64,000 bases of DNA from Pseudomonas guariconensis (GCF_015680235.1 NZ_JADLJL010000002.1:62001-126000); one strand, 5' to 3'. Positions 26,956 through 34,238 are shown, numbered from the stretch's first letter. Notes: generated by a model from the letters alone, not told the origin. Made by a program: numbers and translations.

Positions 26956-27155
26956 GCAGCCTCCTTGCGCCGTTCGGCAATCCGCCGGATGCGCTCGCAG
27001 TAGTGTTTGAACTCGTTGGAGTCGATGGCCAATAGGGAGAAGTAGGCGACCACCAGGGTTTCGGCTTTGGCGTCCTCGACCGGGCCAGAGCCCGGCAGAA
27101 GCATCGTTTCGATTGCTGCCTCAATGGCGCTGACTGCCAAGCTGTGAGGGCTCAT
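26952..27155 (-). CDS. Hypothetical phage protein, 67 residues
   Basis: Helical protein MSPHSLAVSAIEAAIETMLL ending in a basic tail ERIRRIAERRKEAA. Coupled by ATGA overlaps on both sides. No family recognised. Confidence 0.6.
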   Translation of the reverse strand: MSPHSLAVSAIEAAIETMLLPGSGPVEDAKAETLVVAYFSLLAIDSNEFKHYCERIRRIAERRKEAA

Positions 27156-27574
27156 TCCGCCTCCTCGGCCTGGGCCAGCACTCCCTCTTTGGCGAAGGGG
27201 GTAAGCAACTGACGGGCGATTTCTTCCAGCACGGACTCAGGGTTGGCCACGCTCAGGATCTCGTCAGCTGCCGCTGCTGCGTCACTGGTGACCTTGCAGC
27301 GCGCCGCCAGGACCAAGCGGCCCAGCACTGAGTCGCTGATGCCATTCAGTCCCAGCTGGCCCATGACAAACTCATCCACCGCCTGGGCAAAGCGCTCGTA
27401 GGTGACACCTTGCTTCGGGCGCATCCGGCGCTGAAACACTACGTCCCGGCGCGCCATCAATTCGGCGATGCCGTCGTCTATCCAGCGTGCCTCCGCCTGC
27501 TCAGCCGTGCTTTCGCTCACCGCCGGCGGCAACTGGTTGTCGTACTCAAACTGTGCTGCTCGAAGTGCGCCCAT
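27152..27574 (-). CDS. Hypothetical phage protein, 140 residues
   Basis: Acidic helical protein with start MGALRAAQFEYDNQLPPAVS and a GGAGG ribosome site. The N-terminal YDNxxPP element is shared by many small phage early proteins. No catalytic motif seen. Confidence 0.6.
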   Translation of the reverse strand: MGALRAAQFEYDNQLPPAVSESTAEQAEARWIDDGIAELMARRDVVFQRRMRPKQGVTYERFAQAVDEFVMGQLGLNGISDSVLGRLVLAARCKVTSDAAAAADEILSVANPESVLEEIARQLLTPFAKEGVLAQAEEAE

Positions 27575-27594
27575 GGTCGCCTCCAGGTGGTGGG

Positions 27595-27831
27595 TTACTC
27601 GGTGGGTGGGGAAGGGAGGGGCTGCCAGTGAGTTGGCCTGTGCATCGTTCCTGCGTCACCAGGCACGCGCTCATCGTCGTCTTCATCGACATAGCCGTAG
27701 AAAACGTCGTCGTGATAGGTCGATGGCGCTACGTAGCGGGCGCCGCCATGGTTGTTGTAGATAAAGCCCGTGCAGATAACCTGCTGGCCCTCGTCAGGCA
27801 GCCTGTCGCTGCACTTGATCCAGCCGCTCAT
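27595..27831 (-). CDS. DUF551-domain phage protein
   Basis: The 78-residue product starts MSGWIKCSDRLPDEGQQVIC and ends with the conserved HRPTHWQPLPSPP, the DUF551 pattern (W-I-x-x-x-D-R-L-P near the start and T-H-W-x-P-L-P near the end). Such proteins are frequent in phage early operons; function unknown. Confidence 0.85.
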   Translation of the reverse strand: MSGWIKCSDRLPDEGQQVICTGFIYNNHGGARYVAPSTYHDDVFYGYVDEDDDERVPGDAGTMHRPTHWQPLPSPPTE

Positions 27832-28088
27832 GGCTTCGCCCGGGCGGCGAGCATGGCGTCCGCGATCTCGTAAGAGTCCTTTGCGAGGTCATCCCAGCTG
27901 ACGTACTGAGATTGTCTTGAGCGTGATGCCTGCATGGCCTTGGCCGCGAAGTAGTCGCGCAGGTTCATGCCTGGGTAGGCGCTGAAGGTTTGCGGCTTGA
28001 TTTCTTCGCCATTGAAACCCTTGATCGGCGTGATTCCGCTGTTGTTGATCTGGGTGGGAAATGCGGGTCCGCCTGTGTCTTTGCTCAT
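27828..28088 (-). CDS. Hypothetical phage protein, 86 residues
   Basis: Starts MSKDTGGPAFPTQINNSGIT with GAGG upstream of the ATG at 28088. The pattern GGPAFP...GMNLRDYFAAKAMQ is a common one in phage early genes. It overlaps the DUF551 gene by 4 bp. Confidence 0.75.
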   Translation of the reverse strand: MSKDTGGPAFPTQINNSGITPIKGFNGEEIKPQTFSAYPGMNLRDYFAAKAMQASRSRQSQYVSWDDLAKDSYEIADAMLAARAKP

Positions 28089-28392
28089 CTTGTGAACCTC
28101 GGTAGCCAACCGCATTGGCCAGGAGCCAGGCGCGGGTGACCAAACCCACCGTGAAAGGTGGCCTGGCGCCTGCCAATGCGGTCGATGTGAAGGGAAGGGG
28201 ATGCGGGATGCATCGGTCAGAACCATCGGCAGTCCCTCCTGCTGCTCAGGCGGGAACAAACCCTAAGGCCGCTTATTCAGGGCGGAGTCGGGCACCGGCA
28301 CGCTCGTCCGGGGCGCTACCAGCAAGGCAGTTGCTGGGATGGTTCTGACCGATACACCCAGCGATGGGGAGCAGGGCATCGGGCAGTTAACG
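28089..28392. other. Structured non-coding region in the left operon
   Basis: No credible gene in 304 bp. Two large inverted structures are visible. ACCGCATTGGC (28109-28119) pairs with GCCAATGCGGT (28172-28182), and the pairing continues inward through CAGGAGCCAGGC / GCCTGGCGCCTG with one mismatch. Further on, ATCGGTCAGAACCAT (28212-28226) is exactly complementary to ATGGTTCTGACCGAT (28339-28353), enclosing CCAGCAA/TTGCTGG. This suggests a folded RNA element rather than spacer. Confidence 0.5.
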
Positions 28393-28695
28393 TCAGGCTG
28401 ACGTAGCGCTGGTTGTCTCTTCTTCGTCTGTCGCGCACTTCTTGCCACAGAGCGGGCAGTAGTTCGCGACCACCGACACCGTCTTGTTCACGCGCTTCAT
28501 GCCGCCGGTTCTCTTCGGCGCCATGTAGTGGCCGGTGACTTCTACGCAGAAGCGCCGACTAGCTTTCCCTGTCTCGATGTTCAGTGAAAGGTTGTAGCCC
28601 TCTGCGCGCATGTAGAAAGGCCCGGATCCTGGCGCCTCCTCAGCAAGCTGGTCCGAAACCAGCTTCACGGCATCGCTGATGCAGGTGCAGCTCAT
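28393..28695 (-). CDS. Small zinc-ribbon-like phage protein
   Basis: The 100-residue protein starts MSCTCISDAVKLVSDQLAEE and has a C-terminal CPLCGKKC motif that, with the N-terminal CTC, could bind zinc. GGAGGG lies upstream of the ATG. Unknown role. Confidence 0.6.
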   Translation of the reverse strand: MSCTCISDAVKLVSDQLAEEAPGSGPFYMRAEGYNLSLNIETGKASRRFCVEVTGHYMAPKRTGGMKRVNKTVSVVANYCPLCGKKCATDEEETTSATSA

Positions 28696-28721
28696 CGTCT
28701 TGCCCTCCAGGGCGGTTGATT

Positions 28722-29288
28722 TCAGGTTGCGGCGAGCCTGTCAGCCCTATCCAGCAGGGCGATACAGACACGCTCATCGAATCTGTCAGTAGTGCGGTAT
28801 CGTTCGACCGCTTGCCGGATGACGCCGGCTTTGGCGGTCGCCCAGGCCTTGTGCGCTTCGTGCGGGCAATCAAAGCTGCCGATGAAAAGGCGCTTGCCAT
28901 GACCGTCGTGTGCACGAGCTATGTAGCGCTTCCGGAACAGGTAGACGCCTGTCGGCAAAGCGCCTGAACTGGCGGCGCAGTCGTTAAGCAGTGTGTTGAT
29001 CCAAATCGGCACGAAGACACAGGTTTCAGGCGAGTAGCGTTTCTCCTGAGGCCTGAGAATGTCCTTGTCCAGGTGATTGCCTTCCCAAGGCTTGTCCTGC
29101 ATCCAGCGCTTGAACACGCTGAATCTCAGCCACTCCGAATCAACAGAGCAGCCTGCGTATCGATCCGCTTCGTTCTTGCCGGGAGCGAAACACCTCCTGA
29201 TTACGCCCTTCCATCGGTTGTAGAAGGGGCAACCATTTGTGGTTTGCTCGTCGTTGATGCCCACGCCGTAGATGATGCCTTTTCGCAT
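28722..29288 (-). CDS. HNH/AP2-like phage DNA-binding protein
   Basis: The 188-residue protein has the pattern of phage HNH-fold and AP2-domain proteins: YNRWKGVIRRCFAPGKNEAD, then LDKDILRPQEKRYSPETCVF with the D-K-D-I-L and Y-S-P-E-T-C-V-F blocks, then an AP2-like strand set (GVYLFRKRYIARAHDGHGKR, LFIGSFDCPHEAHKAW). Such genes are often free-standing homing endonucleases or former ones. It is the first gene of the leftward operon, and GAGGAG precedes its ATG. Confidence 0.7.
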   Translation of the reverse strand: MRKGIIYGVGINDEQTTNGCPFYNRWKGVIRRCFAPGKNEADRYAGCSVDSEWLRFSVFKRWMQDKPWEGNHLDKDILRPQEKRYSPETCVFVPIWINTLLNDCAASSGALPTGVYLFRKRYIARAHDGHGKRLFIGSFDCPHEAHKAWATAKAGVIRQAVERYRTTDRFDERVCIALLDRADRLAAT

Positions 29289-29880
29289 GGTCGCTCCTCT
29301 TGTCACCAAAACCACCTAGTGCAAGTGGCTTTGGTGAGCACCCGGTCGCCCAGGTGCTTCAGTGAATCGGTTGGACCGGCCTCGCTACTGGCGACAGGCC
29401 GGGGTATTGCGTCAGCGATGTCATAGCCATTTTCCCGCCGCTGATTGCAGGTCAGGCTTAGTCGTCGGTGTGGGCTTCGAGCTTCCTCCTCATGGCGGCA
29501 ATCAGTGCCTATTCGCCATGGATCGCAGGTCCTTACAACATGCACGCTGCAGCTCTGTTTGCCCGGGTGATTAGGGCAGGGTGCATGAGGTCCGGCGCCC
29601 CTCAATGCCGAAGCTCGGGGCGCTAATTCAAATAGGTATCTCTCCCTTCTGCCGCGGGGATTCGCGGGGCGCACTGCTTGCCGGGTCGTTCGCGCGGTTC
29701 GAGCGTTTCGCTCTCGATCAGCCGTGCAGGGTGCTCCTGCCGTGGGCGGGCTATCTGACCCGTCTGATCGCCGGTCGCCGGTAGAGGCAATGCGGTCTGT
29801 TGGTATTTCTGTGTTGCGCTGGCTTGTTAAAGAGCGGTGAGGCTTGAGGGCCTCCCGAGGGGCTGTGTAGCACCTCGATG
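29289..29880 (-). promoter_or_regulatory. Long structured untranslated leader of the left operon
   Basis: About 590 nt between the predicted PL start and the first gene hold no supported gene. I see a boxA, then many hairpins: GCGCCCC/GGGGCGC (29595-29623), CATGCAC/GTGCATG (29539-29587), CATGGCG/CGCCATG (29491-29520), CCGGCCT/AGGCCGG (29376-29402), AGCACC/GGTGCT (29337-29358) and an 11-bp stem CACCAAA-CCAC/GTGG-TTTGGTG (29304-29336). The last two are directly adjacent and end just before the ribosome site of the first gene. Confidence 0.55.
29825..29836 (-). promoter_or_regulatory. boxA (nut-like) antitermination element
   Basis: Read leftward the sequence is CGCTCTTTAACA, differing at one base from the rrn boxA TGCTCTTTAACA bound by NusB/S10. 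It lies about 45 nt into the predicted PL transcript. Just upstream on the same strand, GAGGC-CCTCAA-GCCTC (29839-29854) is a small hairpin in boxB position. This suggests Nus-dependent antitermination of the left operon. Confidence 0.65.
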
Positions 29881-29886
29881 GAGTGA

Positions 29887-29915
29887 AATTTAGCCGCAAG
29901 CTAAAATTGCGTCAA
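29887..29915 (-). promoter_or_regulatory. Leftward early promoter PL
   Basis: Reading leftward: -35 TTGACG (29910-29915), 17-bp spacer, -10 TAAATT (29887-29892). Both boxes are covered by the two operators, so repressor binding would shut it. The start is expected near 29880. Confidence 0.75.
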
Positions 29916-29930
29916 TAGCTCAAAGCTAAA
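29889..29930. promoter_or_regulatory. Left operator pair (OL)
   Basis: Two 17-bp sites with 6-bp arms and 5-bp spacer: TTTAGC-CGCAA-GCTAAA (29889-29905) and AATAGC-TCAAA-GCTAAA (29914-29930). The same site type occurs at the repressor/cro divide, 4.2 kb away. The first covers the -10 box and the second the -35 box of PL. Confidence 0.75.
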
Positions 29931-30056
29931 TTATTTTCGCTGGGCGAGAAACCCCACCTAACCCAACCTTCCCGGCAGGGTGTCTTTACGCTTCGCTTAG
30001 CACTGAGCTATGATTCTGACTGAGCTGTACGGATATACAGTATTGGAGGTAGGAAA

Positions 30057-30386
30057 ATGGCGGCAGTACTTGAGGATCGGCAGAGCGGAGCACGAGAGGA
30101 ACTTACTAGCCTGGAGCGCCTTGGGCTGCGGGTATCAGCAATGATCAATTCGCCGCTGGCGCAGCTTGGGAGGAGGGTGCTGATCCATCGCCTGGATACG
30201 GACAGTGATCAGGATTGGGATGCGATAATGGAGCTGCTATCCGAAACGGACGGCCTGGACATGACCTTCTGCGATGACGGATCGGTGATTCTGCAATGGG
30301 AGAAGCCGGACGATGGCGACCAGGCGGTCGAACGGGATAAGGACGTTGAAGGCGAGCAGCCTGCAGAGGACGAAGCGCCATTCTGA
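30057..30386 (+). CDS. Acidic phage protein between OL and the exclusion-like genes
   Basis: The 109-residue protein begins MAAVLEDRQSGAREELTSLE and ends in a very acidic tail (GEQPAEDEAPF). The site TGGAGG stands 8 bases before the ATG. It is read rightward, away from PL, and its promoter region is shared with OL, so it might be repressor-controlled or expressed in the lysogen. Acidic small phage proteins sometimes mimic DNA; that is speculation here. Confidence 0.65.
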   Translation: MAAVLEDRQSGAREELTSLERLGLRVSAMINSPLAQLGRRVLIHRLDTDSDQDWDAIMELLSETDGLDMTFCDDGSVILQWEKPDDGDQAVERDKDVEGEQPAEDEAPF

Positions 30387-30392
30387 TGGTCA

Positions 30393-30420
30393 CAAAAAGC
30401 CCGCACTAGGCGGGCCCAAT
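30393..30420. terminator. Bidirectional terminator
   Basis: GCCCGC (30399-30404) and GCGGGC (30410-30415) form the stem. Leftward reading gives T5 after it, a good terminator for the adenine methyltransferase gene; rightward the T run is weaker. Confidence 0.7.
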
Positions 30421-30438
30421 TTGACGTATGGGCAGGTT

Positions 30439-31317
30439 TCAGCCTGCGGTTGACGCCTTCGGGATTTCAGCATCAGGCACTTTGAGACCATCCTTGAAGA
30501 ACATCACTTCATCACCAACATACCGGGCCTGGGCAGTATAGTGAAGACCGTACTTCAGCGCTTCTGAGCCGCTGTACATCTCGCAGATCTCGGGGGCGCT
30601 GTCATACGACACAACCCATTGCCTGTTGAATCCTGGTGACTGGAGCAACTGGGCAATCTGCAGATGGTCGTCATGCTTGTAGAAGTTTCGGTACAGATCG
30701 CGCCCCTTCACGTAGTATGGGGGGTCTAGGTAGATCAATGAGCGATCAGGAAGTAGCTCTGATACCCGACTGAGAAGGCTGTAAGCATCCTCCCGATGGA
30801 CCGTGATGTTGTGCGCATGCTGGGCTATACGATTAAGTCTAGCTGCGATCATGTCTTTACTGAATCGAGCGTCTAGCTTATAGGTCCCAGTTTGGGCCTT
30901 GCCTCCGATGACACCTCCCTTGAGGATGCCTGAACGATTGGTCCGGTTAATAAATAGAGTGGCGAACCCCCTCTCGGTGGGCGACAAACTTGAGTCTTGG
31001 TCCAGCATCACCTGGCGGAGGCGATGCCACTCATCCATCGTGATCGGGGTGTCGTGAAGGAGCCGCAGCATACCCTCCGGGTCTGCAGTCGCCGCTGACC
31101 AAAAAGCATGGACAGCCGGGTCCAGATCATTGATGTGAACGTGGCACGCATGCCCATCAAACAGAAGCTCTAGGGCTACGCCCGCGCCGCCTGCAAAGGG
31201 CTCTAGGTAATGACCGCCGTCCAAGCCGTTTGCGCGCATGACCTCAGCGATGAACGGCGCGAAACGCGCCTTGCCGCCGGGGTAGCGAAGCGGGCTATAA
31301 AGCTTGTTGGAGTACAT
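30439..31317 (-). CDS. DNA adenine methyltransferase, D12 (Dam) class
   Basis: N6-adenine methyltransferase, 292 residues. The SAM-binding motif EPFAGGAGVALE is near residue 39, NRTNRSGILKGGVIGG in the middle, and the catalytic motif IV DPPYY near residue 196; the order (motif I first, then the target domain, then DPPY) is the alpha class. It follows the ATPase gene by 65 bp on the same strand. It may mark phage DNA for protection, or act with the ATPase as a modification arm. Confidence 0.9.
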   Translation of the reverse strand: MYSNKLYSPLRYPGGKARFAPFIAEVMRANGLDGGHYLEPFAGGAGVALELLFDGHACHVHINDLDPAVHAFWSAATADPEGMLRLLHDTPITMDEWHRLRQVMLDQDSSLSPTERGFATLFINRTNRSGILKGGVIGGKAQTGTYKLDARFSKDMIAARLNRIAQHAHNITVHREDAYSLLSRVSELLPDRSLIYLDPPYYVKGRDLYRNFYKHDDHLQIAQLLQSPGFNRQWVVSYDSAPEICEMYSGSEALKYGLHYTAQARYVGDEVMFFKDGLKVPDAEIPKASTAG

Positions 31318-31333
31318 AAAAATCTCATCGTTG

Positions 31334-31349
31334 GAGGCTGGCCAGCCTC
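31334..31349. repeat. Perfect 16-bp palindrome upstream of the methyltransferase gene
   Basis: GAGGCTGGCCAGCCTC is a perfect inverted repeat without a T run, placed between a possible promoter and the methyltransferase start. It could be an operator or the methyltransferase's own control site. Confidence 0.5.
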
Positions 31350-31364
31350 AGTCTAGCGGCCGGC

Positions 31365-31393
31365 AGTATACTTGGTCAGCCCCTAAGGTGTAA
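31365..31393 (-). promoter_or_regulatory. Possible promoter of the methyltransferase gene
   Basis: Leftward -10 TATACT (31365-31370), 17 bp from a weak -35 TTACAC (31388-31393) at the end of the ATPase gene. Only the -10 is convincing. Confidence 0.35.
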
Positions 31394-33131
31394 GCCTGGC
31401 TGTAGCAATAGAGGCTGTCATCAGGGCAGATTCGAACGCTTCAACCTTATCGGGGTGCTCATTCAGCCACAGATCAACTAGCCCCCAGTCCTCAATGATT
31501 GTTAATCGATTTCTCATCCATTTTTTTGCTGACACGCGATCTTTGATATTGGTTTCGCCCTTGATTAGATGCCGGTCGATTTGATTCGAAGTAATTTTAT
31601 TGTCTTTTAAAAACTGTCTTGCGGACGGGTAGTTTTCTCCGTCCGCCATTAGTTCAAGAGCGAATTCGTATAGAGTTCGCTCTGGGGAATACCCGTTCCC
31701 ATTAGCGTCACACCCTCCTGGAAGCTTGACTACATTTTTTAGGCCTTTGGTGATGGCGGAATCGGCATCAACGACTATTAAAACTGTTTTAAAGTGAGGG
31801 TCAAATTTTTGCAGGCCTTGAAGATTCTGGCATCCTACGCTGATCGGAATCGCTTTGAGTGTTTTTTTAGTCGCTTTCTTGACCTTGATTTTCAGGCTTC
31901 TGGTTAGAAGTCGGCTTAAGAAAAAGTTAGCCTCAGCATCTTCTAAATAGATTTTCAGTGTATTGTCTGTTTTTACTGCTTCTTTTTTTATCTTTGGAGC
32001 TGTTAAGGTCATGTCGTTTTTGATTGCTTCTAGCGACATGTCTTTTTCGGTGCGTGGCGCAATTGAGTCTGTTAGATAGACTACCGAGTCCATTCTAAGG
32101 CCGTTGCCTTTTATTTCGTTGTTTTCTGGGTGCACCATCTCAATCATGTAAAGCGAATGAGTAGTGGCGACAACTTGCAGGCGCAGGTTTTTTGCGTGAT
32201 TCTTGATTGAGTTAATAAGCGCTTCTTGTGCGTGCGGATGAAGTCCAGCGTCTAATTCATCGATTACAAGTAAGCCGCCAGGGTAATCAGGAAGATCGCG
32301 TTGAAGCTTCTTGAAAGATGCAAGAGCAGTAGCAATCGCGCTGAGGCTGTCTTGCCCTAGCGATATGCTTTTGGGGCTATGTTTATAGTCTGGATGTTTC
32401 GCAGACTTTTTTGTTCCGACAATGGATTGGGTGGTGATGTTTGGAATCTTCCCTTTCTCTCTCGGGCCAATACTGATAATGTCCTGGATGAATTTGTCTA
32501 TGAACTCAGCGTCCGCAGGGTCGATAGAATTGTCCTTTGAGGTTTCAATTGACTCTGGGTCCGCCTCCCCAACAGGTATCATGCGGGTCATACCAAGATA
32601 AATCGTTGGGAGTGGTACCTTTGCTGCAACCCCCACGCTTAGTCCACTGACGGGATCTATATATGGAGAATCTTTCAGATTTCGAGGGACTACGCGAGCC
32701 TCTAATCTATATGTGTCCCCGTCGCGATTTTTTACTTCACGCTTAGTCTGCCCGCAACGTTTAGAAAATTCTAATCCATTGATGGTATAATCGAGATATG
32801 GGTTTGGAAGCTTTCTCTCTTTTTGATTGGTGAGAAATTCACTCTCATAATCTATGTGAATGATTTCATCTAACAACCCGGTGAAAGACTTGCCGGCGTA
32901 TGTTGTGATGCTTTGGTCTGTTATCCCTGACCCATTAGCTATCAGAGCTAAAATTGTCGATTTACCTATGCCGTTATGTCCGGCTATCAGCGTAATTCTC
33001 TCTGCGAACTCGATCTCGATTTTTTTAAGTTTGCGGAACGGAGGAGTATTGATCCTAAGTTTTCTAAGCAGAATTTGGCTTTCAAACTCGGTCTTTTTTT
33101 GTTTTTTAAGGCTGGTATGACGTGTGGCCAT
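31383..33131 (-). CDS. OLD-like ATPase with C-terminal TOPRIM domain
   Basis: The 582-residue protein has an SMC/RecF-type ATPase: Walker A GHNGIGKST (residues 51-59), signature-like SLGQDSLSAI (257-266), Walker B GLLVIDELDAGLHP (286-299) and TTHS (323-326). A TOPRIM-like nuclease part follows: Glu397 in KIYLEDAEANFF and DxD at 455-457 in VLIVVDADS. This is the build of OLD, GajA and PARIS-type proteins, which defend against other phages by DNA cleavage or abortive infection. The gene is clearly more AT-rich than its neighbours, a sign of recent transfer. It lies between repressor and OL, the place of lambda rexAB. Confidence 0.85.
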   Translation of the reverse strand: MATRHTSLKKQKKTEFESQILLRKLRINTPPFRKLKKIEIEFAERITLIAGHNGIGKSTILALIANGSGITDQSITTYAGKSFTGLLDEIIHIDYESEFLTNQKERKLPNPYLDYTINGLEFSKRCGQTKREVKNRDGDTYRLEARVVPRNLKDSPYIDPVSGLSVGVAAKVPLPTIYLGMTRMIPVGEADPESIETSKDNSIDPADAEFIDKFIQDIISIGPREKGKIPNITTQSIVGTKKSAKHPDYKHSPKSISLGQDSLSAIATALASFKKLQRDLPDYPGGLLVIDELDAGLHPHAQEALINSIKNHAKNLRLQVVATTHSLYMIEMVHPENNEIKGNGLRMDSVVYLTDSIAPRTEKDMSLEAIKNDMTLTAPKIKKEAVKTDNTLKIYLEDAEANFFLSRLLTRSLKIKVKKATKKTLKAIPISVGCQNLQGLQKFDPHFKTVLIVVDADSAITKGLKNVVKLPGGCDANGNGYSPERTLYEFALELMADGENYPSARQFLKDNKITSNQIDRHLIKGETNIKDRVSAKKWMRNRLTIIEDWGLVDLWLNEHPDKVEAFESALMTASIATARLTP

Positions 33132-33300
33132 AATCTTCCCTGTGACGACGCCCTGCGATGCTAATGGGTGTTGGTGTTGTTTGTGCTTTCTTGATTCTTA
33201 TGTGTTTTCTTGTAATCAATTACTTTCCGTCAAATTCTTGCTCAACCTCTTATCAGTTTGCCGAACGCTTAACTTGAATCATGGCGAGGTTGAAAAACGG
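33132..33300. other. AT-rich gap between repressor and ATPase genes
   Basis: 169 bp with no gene. It shares the low GC of the ATPase gene, so the imported segment probably begins here. I see neither a hairpin terminator nor a clear promoter, so read-through from the repressor promoter is possible. Confidence 0.4.
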
Positions 33301-34125
33301 CTAAAGTAGATGCGCATTCCAGACCAGTAGTACACGGGCCTGGATGTAAGTCTCTTCCCGCCGGATCATCCGATCCTTGTGCTTCGGGTTGTCCGAGATC
33401 ATCTCGAAGTGATCTTCGTCCGCAATCTGTAGCCGCTTGATATACAGATGGTCGCCCCAGGAGAACAGATAGATCCCGTCACCAACGAACTCTCGGATGC
33501 TTACGTCGACGATCAGCGGGTCCCGGTTCTTAATAGTGGGTGCCATTGACTGGCCCCAGCCGGTGACCAGCTTGAGGTGGTAGTGCTCGGTGAACTCCAC
33601 GCCGAGCTCGCGCAGATGCTTCGGGCTGACACGGACGTCCTGGAGCATTTCAGGATAGTCGGGGGCAACCTGTCCGCCGCCCATGGCCCCGCGGATATCG
33701 TAGTGGGCGATCCGCACCTCATCCCCGACAAGACCTGGCCGGGAAAAGTCAGCCGTAATCACGCTTGAGACAGCCGGCTCCTCAGCCGCTGCAAGCAAAC
33801 GCTGGCGAGTTTCCTCAGAAATTCCCTTCCCGCTCTTGGCCAGCATCTGCTTGACCAAGTCGGCAGCCGATAGCTTGCTGTCCACGGCCTCCGCTTGCGG
33901 TTGTGCGTTTTCGCCAGCAGGGATCGAGTCGAACCAGCCTCGGGGCAATCCCTCAACCTCTTCGATTCGCCGCGCGACATCGTCGCCCAGGTTCTTTGCC
34001 GTCTTGTCCGAGAGGATTTGGCTCAGATGCGCAGGAGCCATCCCCCAGCGCTCAGCGCAGGACCCTTTTCTCTGGCTGCCGATCAGCTTGACCAGATTGT
34101 GTTTGCGAATCTCGTAGATATCCAT
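33301..34125 (-). CDS. Phage repressor with S24 peptidase domain (CI-like)
   Basis: Maintains lysogeny by binding the operators. The 274-residue protein has an N-terminal HTH (CAERWGMAPAHLSQILSDKT, residues 23-42), a linker, and a LexA/CI-type S24 domain with the catalytic Ser in GWGQSMAPTI and Lys in YIKRLQI. RecA-stimulated self-cleavage, and so SOS induction, is expected. The ATG at 34125 has almost no leader and no ribosome site, resembling the leaderless cI mRNA of lambda. An AT-rich gap and the exclusion-like genes follow. Confidence 0.9.
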   Translation of the reverse strand: MDIYEIRKHNLVKLIGSQRKGSCAERWGMAPAHLSQILSDKTAKNLGDDVARRIEEVEGLPRGWFDSIPAGENAQPQAEAVDSKLSAADLVKQMLAKSGKGISEETRQRLLAAAEEPAVSSVITADFSRPGLVGDEVRIAHYDIRGAMGGGQVAPDYPEMLQDVRVSPKHLRELGVEFTEHYHLKLVTGWGQSMAPTIKNRDPLIVDVSIREFVGDGIYLFSWGDHLYIKRLQIADEDHFEMISDNPKHKDRMIRREETYIQARVLLVWNAHLL

Positions 34126-34142
34126 GACGCGAAGAATGCCAG

Positions 34143-34171
34143 TGTTTAGCTGACTGCTAAATGTGCGCAAA
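34143..34171 (-). promoter_or_regulatory. Candidate repressor maintenance promoter (PRM)
   Basis: Leftward TTTGCG (34166-34171), 17 bp, TAAACA (34143-34148). Both boxes are poor, as expected for a promoter that needs activation by the repressor. Initiation would be about 10 nt before the repressor ATG. Confidence 0.45.
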
Positions 34172-34210
34172 GCTAAATTTCCCTTGCTCGAACATTAGCC
34201 ATGAGCTAAA
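34145..34210. promoter_or_regulatory. Right operator set (OR)
   Basis: Three 17-bp sites: TTTAGC-TGACT-GCTAAA (34145-34161), a weaker ATGTGC-GCAAA-GCTAAA (34161-34177) and ATTAGC-CATGA-GCTAAA (34194-34210). Arms and spacer equal those at OL. The outer site lies over the rightward -10, the first over the leftward -10. Confidence 0.75.
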
Positions 34211-34212
34211 TT
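34184..34212 (+). promoter_or_regulatory. Rightward early promoter PR
   Basis: -35 TTGCTC (34184-34189), 17-bp spacer, -10 TAAATT (34207-34212). The -10 and its overlap with an operator have the same geometry as PL. It would drive the Cro-like gene and replication genes. Confidence 0.7.
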
Positions 34213-34238
34213 TCGCCATATGTGTAAGGAGAACCCTC

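Noticed and set aside
28263-28448. 61-codon leftward frame in the structured gap
   Set aside because: Overlaps the end of the zinc-ribbon-like gene and the inverted repeats; Arg- and Pro-rich with no start signal.
29303-29899. 198-codon leftward frame covering the PL leader
   Set aside because: Rich in Arg, Pro and Thr, begins upstream of the predicted transcript start, has no ribosome site and overlies strong hairpins, so I treat the region as non-coding.
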